Of a stretch of 7,137 nt of DNA, positions 1-6,412 are shown piece after piece (within the stretch, counting starts at the first letter, position 1; each line of letters starts with the position of its first letter). The translations under genes were made by a program, and so were the position numbers. Under the pieces are notes generated by a model, which worked only from the letters and a program-made list of their open reading frames with translations, did not search any database and was not told the origin of the DNA. This stretch comes from Flavobacteriales bacterium UBA7443 (GTDB lineage: Bacteria > Bacteroidota > Bacteroidia > Flavobacteriales_D > Sanyastnellaceae), in contig DLQB01000108.1 in the NCBI GenBank assembly GCA_002477505.1, positions 3,319-10,455 of the forward strand, given 5' to 3'.

Positions 1-1575
1 GGTTGTGGGTTTCTCATTGCATTCTTCCGAAGGGTCAATGGCATAGATCATCATCCGTTCCGCGGAATTGATGGGGTTGAGCCAAGCCAGAAGCCGGTCC
101 CATTTTCCAGGAGGTACCTGTTGGATGTATTGCATGGAAGGATAGGTCGCTTTGTAGCGTTCAACCCCTTCACCGAGGTGTTGGCTGCCCGAAAAAACGA
201 TGTAATTTGGAAACAATCGCGTTGGACTATTGCACATGACCTTGCGGTGATTGAGTTCATCGGTGGAGAGATCACTGCTCCAATAGTTCTCCCAAGAACC
301 GCTGTAGAATTGAGGCGGCATGGCGGGCTTGTCGGTATGCACAATCAGGAAATTGGATAAATCACCTCGGTCGTACATGGCCGTCATGGCTTCCATACGG
401 GATTTCTTAGGCTGCACGCCGCAGAATATCCCGCCAATGATCAGGTTGATGGCGATGAATACATAAGCGGTGCCGCGTTCCAACTGTCGTCTTCGCTGCC
501 AAAATTGAGAGCGTTCTCGAAATGCCATCCAGCCCACACTTCCTGCCACAATGACAAACGGCACCATTGGGAGGATGAAACGCTCTTGTTTGTTGGGGAA
601 GTAGCTGTGAAAAACAAAGAAAACGAGCGGGGGCAACACGAGCATCACGTGCTTGCGAGCGATGGCTCCCATGCCGTATGCCCAGGCGAAAGAAAATGGC
701 GGAATGAGCAAACCGAGTATTACCCAAACGTATTGATGCCAGAAGCCTTGCGGGTATCCACTTGCGTGTGTACTGTTGTAGGCGATGTATGCGCGCAACT
801 GGGCAAAGGGTTCCCCCCAAATGATGATGTCTTGGACTTGTCCCAAACTGAAAAACAAAAGTGACGAGAGCGCGAGTGTTCCGATTTCGGCTGCTGATTT
901 CTGGGGTTTGTCGCCGGCGCGGTAATTGACCAATACCATCGCCAGTGCCCAGCCAACGGCAAAAACGCCTGCTTGATAGCGCAAAGCAGTTGCTAGTCCG
1001 AGGCCAATGCCAGCGACGAACCAAGTGCGCAGTGTTCGTTCATGCGGGGACTTTTTGAGAATTACCCAAGCCGACCACATAAGCGGAGGAATGCAGACAA
1101 CCTCTACCAATTGCCGCACGCCCAAATGCGGAAACCAGGCAAATCCGGCGAGCGCCAATCCCGCCCAAACCCCACTTTTTCGACCACCCATCGATTCGGC
1201 GATTCGGTAGCCCAACCCGACGATCAACAAATTGAACAGTCCGTGAATGAGCCGAATCAAAAGCATTTGTGTGGTAGGTGCCACGATTCCTGCAGCCAAC
1301 ATCAGTCGAAACAATCCCGAAATCAAGCCAGGATAGGCGAGATTGGCTTGGTGGGGCGTAGGAGTTTCGATGCCCTTCTCCAATTGTGTCCAAGGCATCC
1401 AAGCGTTGTAATCTTCGCCCTCTGCCCAAGAAGCTGCAGTTTCAATCACCAAAAAGTGATCATCGTGCATCAGGTATCCAGGCGAATGGATGGCCGCGGC
1501 GATGCGAAACCCAAGTCCGATGAGAAGAATACCTTTGAGGGGATGTTGCCGGAACCAGGCGGCCAATGTGTGCAT
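1..1575 (-). CDS. GT-C membrane glycosyltransferase, GT22/Alg9-mannosyltransferase-like (3' end outside window)
   Basis: An uninterrupted frame runs leftward from an ATG at 1575 to the window edge: 525 codons and no stop, so the C-terminus is missing. The product is polytopic. It has a short N-terminal helix (about residues 13-30), then an acidic loop HDDHF (37-41) where GT-C enzymes carry their catalytic acidic residue (HPDE-like in GT22). Many hydrophobic segments follow up to about residue 370, then a more soluble stretch. NKQERFILPMVPF (about 328-340) matches the K/QERF...P motif of Alg9/PIG-B-type mannosyltransferases, and LRYQ lies at 198-201. Such enzymes move a sugar from a polyprenyl-phosphate donor to a lipid-linked or envelope acceptor at a membrane; donor and acceptor here are unknown. 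The start is 5 nt after the ribH stop, suggesting co-transcription and perhaps translational coupling. A GT39 or other GT-C assignment is the main alternative. Confidence 0.82.
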   Translation of the reverse strand, partial: MHTLAAWFRQHPLKGILLIGLGFRIAAAIHSPGYLMHDDHFLVIETAASWAEGEDYNAWMPWTQLEKGIETPTPHQANLAYPGLISGLFRLMLAAGIVAPTTQMLLIRLIHGLFNLLIVGLGYRIAESMGGRKSGVWAGLALAGFAWFPHLGVRQLVEVVCIPPLMWSAWVILKKSPHERTLRTWFVAGIGLGLATALRYQAGVFAVGWALAMVLVNYRAGDKPQKSAAEIGTLALSSLLFFSLGQVQDIIIWGEPFAQLRAYIAYNSTHASGYPQGFWHQYVWVILGLLIPPFSFAWAYGMGAIARKHVMLVLPPLVFFVFHSYFPNKQERFILPMVPFVIVAGSVGWMAFRERSQFWQRRRQLERGTAYVFIAINLIIGGIFCGVQPKKSRMEAMTAMYDRGDLSNFLIVHTDKPAMPPQFYSGSWENYWSSDLSTDELNHRKVMCNSPTRLFPNYIVFSGSQHLGEGVERYKATYPSMQYIQQVPPGKWDRLLAWLNPINSAERMMIYAIDPSEECNEKPTT

Positions 1576-1580
1576 GTGGC

Positions 1581-2084
1581 TCAGCTTGGATTGGCTTGTT
1601 GCGTCTTCAGTGCGAGCATTTTCAGGCAAGCAACAGCCGCTTCAATGCCTTTGTTGCCATGCTCGCCGCCTGAACGTGCGCGGGACTGCTCAATGTTGTC
1701 ATCGGTCAAGACACAGAAAATAGCGGGCTTGCCTGAAGCTAGTCCAAGCTGCATCAATCCTTGCGTAACACCCTGGCATACGTAATCAAAGTGAGCAGTC
1801 TCGCCTCGAATCACGGCGCCAATTGCGATGACAGCATCGCATGGATTCGCTCCTTCCAGCATCCATTTCGATGCAAGGGGCAATTCAAATGCTCCGGGAA
1901 CATAGAGAATGGGCGTGTTTGCGAGGGTGACACCTGCGTCATTCAAGACACGCACTGCTCCATCGCGCAAACCAATTGTGATCGCTTCGTTCCATTCAGA
2001 AACAACGATGCCCACGCGAAAGTGGGCACCATTAGGCAAAGTTGCCCGGTCGTAATGACTTAAGTTTTTTCCAGTAGTGGCCAT
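1581..2084 (-). CDS. ribH: 6,7-dimethyl-8-ribityllumazine synthase
   Basis: This is the penultimate enzyme of riboflavin biosynthesis. It condenses 5-amino-6-ribitylamino-uracil with 3,4-dihydroxy-2-butanone 4-phosphate in the cytoplasm, usually as pentamers or 60-mers. The 167-residue product has the full set of family motifs: VSEWNE (28-33, with the ring-stacking aromatic), PGAFELP (63-69), GAVIRGETAHFDYV (89-102, with H98 as the catalytic histidine), TDDNIEQSRAR (127-137, with R137 at the phosphate-binding arginine position) and GNKG (143-146). The length is close to the usual 150-170, with a short N-terminal extension of about 15 residues. The ATG at 2084 gives a conventional N-terminus; no Shine-Dalgarno sequence precedes it. 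It lies 27 nt after the TPR gene and 5 nt before the glycosyltransferase. No other rib gene and no FMN riboswitch is visible in the window. Confidence 0.97.
   Translation of the reverse strand: MATTGKNLSHYDRATLPNGAHFRVGIVVSEWNEAITIGLRDGAVRVLNDAGVTLANTPILYVPGAFELPLASKWMLEGANPCDAVIAIGAVIRGETAHFDYVCQGVTQGLMQLGLASGKPAIFCVLTDDNIEQSRARSGGEHGNKGIEAAVACLKMLALKTQQANPS
2010..2027 (-). repeat. Perfect inverted repeat inside the 5' part of ribH
   Basis: GCCCAC (2010-2015) and GTGGGC (2022-2027) flank a 6-nt loop. A further T-A pair (2009/2028) makes a 7-bp stem. It lies within codons 20-26 of ribH, about 57-75 nt into the gene. No T-tract follows it on the ribH strand, so it is not an intrinsic terminator. 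It may only reflect the codons for Ala-His-Phe-Arg-Val-Gly. Confidence 0.6.
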
Positions 2085-2111
2085 GCAATTGGCTTTGGAT
2101 CGAGGTTTAAC

Positions 2112-2804
2112 TCATTTGCCAGCGAGAGAAGCGGCCATTGCGGCAGCGCCATTCTTTTGTTGGCTCTTGGGGTAATCCTTTACGATGCGGTCGAGGTATG
2201 ATTTGGCGGTAGCATTGCTTCCCAATTCCATTTCCACCAATGCCGCTTTGTACAAAAACATGGGGGCTAAGACCGCTTCAGCCAAGCCGGATTCAGCAGC
2301 AGAGATTGCGGAATTGAACGCAGTTCTTGCGGCATCATAATCGCCCAATTCAACTTGGCAATCTCCAATGTTTCCAGCTGCTAGCGTAGCGATGACGTCG
2401 TCGTTCGCTTCTGCTTGCTCGAACGCAGCGATTGCCTCTTCAAAAGCACCGGCGTCTCGGTGCACGATTCCCATGCGGTAAGCTGCGCGTGCGCCAGCCG
2501 CAGTGCCGCTGTGGTCATTCATAATCTCTTCAAGGCCGGCAGCGAAACCGTCACCGTACGCTGCGAGATCGATAGAGTCCATTTCAAAATAGCTCTCTGC
2601 GCGCCAGCTGCTCTCTTCTGCTTGTGCTTCGGCCGGTGCAGCAATGAAACTCTGGTAGGCGAGCACGGCTACAATCAACGCCGCGACACCCCCAATGCCA
2701 TAGGTTAGGCTCGAACGGTTTTCGTCAACGAATTTTTCCGTTTTTGTGTATGCTTCACCTACATCCAGCAGGGTATCGTCTTCGGGCTTTGTTTTTTTCG
2801 CCAT
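2112..2804 (-). CDS. Membrane-anchored tetratricopeptide-repeat protein (YfgM/TPR_21-like)
   Basis: The 230-residue product has a charged cytoplasmic N-terminus (1-32), one transmembrane helix (about 34-54, starting YGIGGVAALIVAVLAY) and an alanine-rich helical periplasmic part. The latter contains TPR-like helix pairs at about 104-136, 141-171 and 182-213, with motifs such as AAYRMGIVHRDAGAFEEAIAAFEQ. This architecture is that of YfgM/TPR_21 proteins, which in E. coli associate with the SecYEG translocon and periplasmic chaperones; a similar role here is inference. The ATG at 2804 was chosen because it gives the lysine-rich MAKKTKPEDD N-terminus and leaves a normal divergent gap to recF. An in-frame ATG at 2870 would overlap the recF start and add 22 residues that do not fit the family. 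It is the first gene of the leftward operon with ribH and the glycosyltransferase. Confidence 0.85.
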   Translation of the reverse strand: MAKKTKPEDDTLLDVGEAYTKTEKFVDENRSSLTYGIGGVAALIVAVLAYQSFIAAPAEAQAEESSWRAESYFEMDSIDLAAYGDGFAAGLEEIMNDHSGTAAGARAAYRMGIVHRDAGAFEEAIAAFEQAEANDDVIATLAAGNIGDCQVELGDYDAARTAFNSAISAAESGLAEAVLAPMFLYKAALVEMELGSNATAKSYLDRIVKDYPKSQQKNGAAAMAASLAGK

Positions 2805-2846
2805 GGGTAATTTGTTAGGTCGAATAGTTTGTCGTGTAAGACCGAG

Positions 2847-2854
2847 CAAAAATA
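2847..2854 (-). promoter_or_regulatory. Candidate Bacteroidota -7 promoter element for the TPR-ribH operon
   Basis: Read leftward, 2854 to 2847 is TATTTTTG, an exact match to the Bacteroidota -7 consensus TAnnTTTG. It lies 42 nt upstream of the TPR start codon, giving a plausible leader of about 35 nt. The matching -33 element (TTTG/TTG 19-21 nt further upstream) is weak: the best candidate is TTCG with a 22-nt spacer. The call rests on one half of the promoter. Confidence 0.35.
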
Positions 2855-2868
2855 GTGAAATTCGCATC

Positions 2869-4008
2869 ATGGTACTCGAACAACTTCACCTGCATCATTT
2901 CAAGAACCACATCGGATCGGATTTGACGTTCGGTTCACAGGTCAATTGCCTGCTGGGAGACAATGGCAGTGGGAAAACCAACGTTCTGGACGCCGTGCAT
3001 TATTTGTGCCATACCAAGAGCTATTTTAACCCAATTGATGGCCAAAACATTGCGCACGGTGAAGATCAAATGCTCGTCCAAGGGCATTTTTTGAGGCATG
3101 ATCAGCGCGAAAAAGTGAGTTGTGCAATTGCTCGAGGCGTGAAAAAAGTGTTTCGCTGGAACGAAAAAGCTTACGATCGGTTGGCCGATCACGTGGGCCG
3201 ATTTCCAGCAGTAATGATTGCACCGGATGATGCGGCCTTGATCCATGAAGGCAGTGAAATGCGTCGAAAATGGTTGGATTCTGTCATTTCTCAGTCGGAT
3301 CGCACGTACCTCAAGAACATCATGTCGTACAACAAGGCATTGAATCAGCGGAATGCACTGCTGCGTTATTTTGCCGAGAACCGCACCTGGGATGAAGAGT
3401 CGCTGGCGCTCTGGGATGCACAGTTGGTTCCATTGGCAGTGGCGATTCGGGCGCGTCGTGTCGCCTTTGTTGAAGCATATGCACCCGTTTTTCAAGCCGT
3501 GCACGAAGACATCACACAGGGCGTCGAATCGGTTGGGTTGGTTTACCGCTCAGATGTTGGCGCATCAGAAGCTTCCTTTGCTGAACAACTGCGCGTGGCG
3601 AGGGATGATGATCGGCGTCTCCGAAGAAGCACGTGCGGCACGCACAAGGATGATGTAGTGTTTCAATTGGGGGATCACTTGTTGAAACGCTTTGGGTCTC
3701 AGGGCCAGCAAAAATCATTTTTGATTGCCTTGCGCCTCTCGCAGTTGGAACATATTGAAGCAGCAACGGGAGTGAAACCCATTCTCTTGCTGGATGATAT
3801 TTTTGATAAAATCGACGACAAACGGGTGAAAGCGTTGATGCGACGGGTGACCAGTGGCACGTTTGGTCAGGTATTCATTACCGATACGGATGTGGACCGA
3901 ATTCCTCAAATGTTCCAAGAAACAGGAGCAGACGTGAAAGTCTATTTGGTCGATCAGGGGGAGGTGAAGGAAGCACCGAAAAGTGTAAATTCGAACCATG
4001 AATCGTAA
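2869..4008 (+). CDS. recF: DNA replication and repair protein RecF
   Basis: RecF is an SMC/ABC-like ATPase that, with RecO and RecR, loads RecA at single-strand gaps. The 379-residue product starts MVLEQLHLHHFKNH, the canonical RecF opening (first strand and 'FKNY/H' motif). It carries Walker A GDNGSGKTN (30-38), the RecF motif CGTHKDD (256-262; commonly G-P/T-H-R/K-D-D), the ABC signature FGSQGQQKS (275-283; SxGQQ) and Walker B ILLLDDIFDKID (305-316). The length is typical (about 360-380). A frame-consistent ATG at 2746 would add 41 unrelated residues and lie inside the divergent TPR gene, so 2869 was chosen. No Shine-Dalgarno sequence is present; the leader is A-rich. Its stop overlaps the start of the dciA-like gene by 11 nt. 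dnaA, dnaN and gyrB are not adjacent, unlike in many other phyla. Confidence 0.97.
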   Translation: MVLEQLHLHHFKNHIGSDLTFGSQVNCLLGDNGSGKTNVLDAVHYLCHTKSYFNPIDGQNIAHGEDQMLVQGHFLRHDQREKVSCAIARGVKKVFRWNEKAYDRLADHVGRFPAVMIAPDDAALIHEGSEMRRKWLDSVISQSDRTYLKNIMSYNKALNQRNALLRYFAENRTWDEESLALWDAQLVPLAVAIRARRVAFVEAYAPVFQAVHEDITQGVESVGLVYRSDVGASEASFAEQLRVARDDDRRLRRSTCGTHKDDVVFQLGDHLLKRFGSQGQQKSFLIALRLSQLEHIEAATGVKPILLLDDIFDKIDDKRVKALMRRVTSGTFGQVFITDTDVDRIPQMFQETGADVKVYLVDQGEVKEAPKSVNSNHES

Positions 4009-4291
4009 CGATCCGAAACCACTCAAGGCGGCCATCGCTCAATTTGTCAAAGCATATCGCATGCAAAGCAGGTTGGATGAGGTGGATACCGTGAATGCTT
4101 GGAATGACTGTTTTGGTCCAATGGTTCAACGCCAAACCCGTTCCATTCGACTGCAAGGAGAAGGAAAGCTCTGGGTAAAATTGAATAGCGGTCCGCTCAA
4201 GGAGGAATTGATGATGAGCAAGGGTCAAATTGTGGATCGGTTAAACGATCACCTGGGTAGGAAAATCATTGCAGAGGTGATCATTCAATGA
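3998..4291 (+). CDS. DUF721/DciA-family protein, probable replicative helicase loader or operator
   Basis: The 97-residue product is small and basic. It has an N-terminal helical part (about 8-26) and the DUF721 core: W35 in a NAWNDCFGPMVQRQTRSI stretch (33-50), then LWVKLNSGPLKEEL (58-71), the hallmark L.V.v.s..l..EL strand-helix unit. DciA-type proteins help load the DnaB helicase in bacteria lacking DnaC/DnaI. Bacteroidota usually carry a short single-domain form like this one, so the role is inferred from family and context. The ATG at 3998 lies inside the recF end and shares 11 nt with it, so translation is likely coupled to recF. The length matches the short Bacteroidota forms. Confidence 0.88.
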   Translation: MNRNDPKPLKAAIAQFVKAYRMQSRLDEVDTVNAWNDCFGPMVQRQTRSIRLQGEGKLWVKLNSGPLKEELMMSKGQIVDRLNDHLGRKIIAEVIIQ

Positions 4292-4396
4292 ATTCAGTGC
4301 CGCTCTGCGTAGGTTCTATTGCCCTCGTTGGCACAAAGCGCTCCCTTGAGAAGGCTTGGATGCAACGAATGGCGTACTTTCTTTGTTGAATACGAA
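4292..4396 (+). other. 105-nt gap between the dciA-like gene and the cytochrome gene
   Basis: No gene, clear terminator or good Bacteroidota promoter (TTTG plus TAnnTTTG) was found here. The only structure is an imperfect inverted repeat, CAACGAA (4363-4369) and TTTGTTG (4382-4388, with one G-T pair), just upstream of the cytochrome start. The cytochrome could have its own weak or unrecognised promoter or be read through from recF. Confidence 0.4.
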
Positions 4397-6388
4397 ATGA
4401 ACAAGCTCAGGTTATTGGTTGGTTTGATTTTGGCGGCCGGGGGATTGGTCCTGACCGGAGCGATGCTGCGCCCAAACCACCTGCATTCTGAGGGGCAGCT
4501 TTACCACACCAAAACATTTCGGATGGCTTACGGCGGACTGCCTGACACCACGAATAGTTTGTTCACCGGCAGCGGAAAATGTGCCGGTTGCCACGGGAAG
4601 GATCCCAACCACTTCGCGAGCATCGCAGGCCAGTCGGTTCCCCTTGTGCCCATGCCGGACGGATGGGATGTGAATGTCACCGACCATTGGCGCAGCTCGC
4701 TCATGGCCAATTCAGCGAAAGACCCATTTTGGCGCGCCAAAGTCCAACACGAAGTATTGGTCAATCCGTCGCATCAATTGGATTTGGAGGACAAATGCAC
4801 TTCATGCCACGCACCGCTGGGTCATTTTGCGGCCCACCATGACGGCGAGCCCCATTACACAATGGCGGCTTTGCTCCAAGACAGCTTGGCCATGGACGGC
4901 GTGAGTTGCTTGGCATGTCACCAGCAATCACAAGATGCTGGAAACACGTTTAGCGGAGAGTTGACCTTCGATGACAGCATGGCGTATGGTCCTTATGGGG
5001 CGGGCAAGGACGAGATGCCATTGTATGATTTGCCCATGGTGACCTACACAGGCTATGCGCCGGCTTATGGCGGACACATTGCCAGTGGTGAGATTTGCGC
5101 CGGGTGCCATTCTTTGGTGACGCAAACGACGGATTTGGAGGGCAATTATACAGGAGCAGATTATGTGGAGCAGGCGACGTACCACGAGTGGCTTAATTCC
5201 GCGTACGCAGACGATGGCGAAGATCCGCAAACGTGCAATGCTTGTCACTTGCCGCGCATTGATGATCCAGTTGTCATCAGTTCAGGTTACATTTTCCTTG
5301 AGCCAAGAACGCCCTATGGGCTCCACTACATGGTAGGGGGCAACGCGCAAATGCTTGAGATCATGCGCGACAATGTTGACGCCTTGGGTTTGTCTGCTTC
5401 GGAAGATCAATTCGACAGCACACTCTTGCAGACGCGAAAGATGTTGCGAGAGCAGACATTGGACATTGAGATTCTCTCGAGTGAATGGAACGAACTGTCG
5501 GGAGGCAGCATGGAGCTGAAGCTCACCAACAAAGCAGGCCATAAATTTCCATCGGGTTACCCAGCGCGCAGGGCTTGGGTGGAAGTCAGGGCACGAGTAG
5601 GGGATGAAACCATCTGGCACAGTGGTGCTTGGTCAGCAGACAACGGCTCCATCATTGGCTTGGATGATGCTGGATTGAGTACCTATGAACCCCATTACAA
5701 TGTCATTTCGGAAGAGTCGCAAGTGCAGATTTATGAGCTGGTAGCGGCTGATGTGACCGGCTCACCAACCAATTTGCTTGAGCGAGCAGCTTTTTCATTG
5801 AAGGACAACCGATTGACTCCAAAAGGATTCAGCTACGATCATGCGGTTTACGACACGACGCGTGTGGAGGGCTTGGCATTTGAAGACGCTAGTTTTGATG
5901 TAGCGGACGGGTCAGACGTCATCACGTATCAATTTCCACCATCTGGGACTGTTGGTCAAGTTGAAGTGGATGTTATGGTGTGGTATCAAGCGATGCCACC
6001 CCGGTGGATCAACTCCATGTTTGAATTTCAAGACAGTACGATTCAAGCATTTCAAACAATGTTTGAGGCGCAGGGTGCTGCGCCTGAGTTGGTGAGGGAC
6101 ACCACATTCGTTTTGGATGCAATCAGTTCGGTGAATGCGCTCACACCGATGGAGCGCTGGGCGGTTTATCCGAATCCTTCTCAGGACGGTCGAGTGACCA
6201 TGTTGGTTCCTGATCGAGCCATTGGAGCTTTGTGGGAAGTATACGGAATGGACGGTTCACGTGTTGCTTCGGGATGGACAATGCCAAACATGGAAATTCA
6301 ACTCCCGGGAGTCCAAGGCACGTATGCCATTCGTTGGCACCTCGAAAGTGGAGAGGTTATCACCAGAAAAGCAGTCGTCAGACACTGA
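4397..6388 (+). CDS. Secreted pentahaem c-type cytochrome with T9SS type A sorting domain
   Basis: The 663-residue product begins with a Sec-type signal peptide (K3, R5, hydrophobic 6-22; cleavage probably near 22). Five CXXCH haem-attachment motifs follow at 62-66, 134-138, 171-175, 234-238 and 280-284. These ten cysteines are the only ones in the protein. Other family-like motifs are SLMANSAKDPFWRAKV (101-116), PRTPYGLHYMVGGN (303-316) and TNKAGHKFPSGYPARRAWV (377-395), whose H382 could be a distal haem ligand. Residues 355-575 are beta-rich and haem-free. The end has WAVYPNPSQDGR (588-599) and GTYAIRWHLESGEVITRKAV (641-660), typical of the T9SS type A C-terminal domain that is removed during export across the outer membrane. 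The protein should receive haem in the periplasm and then reach the cell surface. The substrate is unknown; surface electron transfer is inference. The ATG at 4397 was chosen over an in-frame TTG at 4319 because it places the signal peptide at the N-terminus. Confidence 0.9.
   Translation: MNKLRLLVGLILAAGGLVLTGAMLRPNHLHSEGQLYHTKTFRMAYGGLPDTTNSLFTGSGKCAGCHGKDPNHFASIAGQSVPLVPMPDGWDVNVTDHWRSSLMANSAKDPFWRAKVQHEVLVNPSHQLDLEDKCTSCHAPLGHFAAHHDGEPHYTMAALLQDSLAMDGVSCLACHQQSQDAGNTFSGELTFDDSMAYGPYGAGKDEMPLYDLPMVTYTGYAPAYGGHIASGEICAGCHSLVTQTTDLEGNYTGADYVEQATYHEWLNSAYADDGEDPQTCNACHLPRIDDPVVISSGYIFLEPRTPYGLHYMVGGNAQMLEIMRDNVDALGLSASEDQFDSTLLQTRKMLREQTLDIEILSSEWNELSGGSMELKLTNKAGHKFPSGYPARRAWVEVRARVGDETIWHSGAWSADNGSIIGLDDAGLSTYEPHYNVISEESQVQIYELVAADVTGSPTNLLERAAFSLKDNRLTPKGFSYDHAVYDTTRVEGLAFEDASFDVADGSDVITYQFPPSGTVGQVEVDVMVWYQAMPPRWINSMFEFQDSTIQAFQTMFEAQGAAPELVRDTTFVLDAISSVNALTPMERWAVYPNPSQDGRVTMLVPDRAIGALWEVYGMDGSRVASGWTMPNMEIQLPGVQGTYAIRWHLESGEVITRKAVVRH
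6160..6385 (+). other. Coding segment for the T9SS type A sorting domain
   Basis: This segment encodes residues 588-663 of the cytochrome. It opens with the YPNPSQDG motif, shows the alternating short beta-strands expected of a Por-secretion C-terminal domain (VTMLV, WEVYGMDGSRVASG, GTYAIRWHLESGEV), and ends with the basic ITRKAVVRH. In this family the domain is a cleavable signal recognised by the type IX machinery, after which substrates are often attached to A-type LPS. Confidence 0.87.
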
Positions 6389-6412
6389 TCGGGCTGGGAA
6401 GCTCGCTGCAGA

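Noticed and set aside
407..1429. Leftward open frames of 205 and 129 codons in another phase
   Set aside because: They lie on the same strand as the glycosyltransferase but out of frame, and are rich in Arg, His and Ser. The in-frame reading gives a continuous membrane protein with family motifs.
1042..1785. Long rightward open frame of 247 codons
   Set aside because: It runs antisense to the glycosyltransferase and across the ribH end. Its composition is low in hydrophobic order and shows no recognisable motif, while the opposite strand encodes two clear proteins.
2746..2868. Upstream in-frame ATG giving RecF 41 extra residues
   Set aside because: The extension overlaps the TPR coding region, has no RecF similarity, and the canonical N-terminus begins at 2869.
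2805..2870. Longer TPR protein start at 2870
   Set aside because: It overlaps the recF start codon and adds 22 residues ahead of the lysine-rich N-terminus that fits the family.
2935..3504. Leftward 189-codon frame opposite recF
   Set aside because: It is antisense to the conserved RecF core and has no recognisable domain.
4363..4388. Hairpin or operator just upstream of the cytochrome start
   Set aside because: The repeat is imperfect (one G-T pair) and AT-rich, so it could be chance; noted in the gap entry but not called as a regulatory site.
4319..4396. TTG start for a longer cytochrome precursor
   Set aside because: It would put 26 polar residues ahead of the signal peptide; the ATG at 4397 gives a normal secretion signal.
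6389..6412. Bidirectional terminator between the convergent cytochrome and rimM genes
   Set aside because: Only a weak 4-bp GGGC/GCCC pairing with no T-tract on either strand was found.
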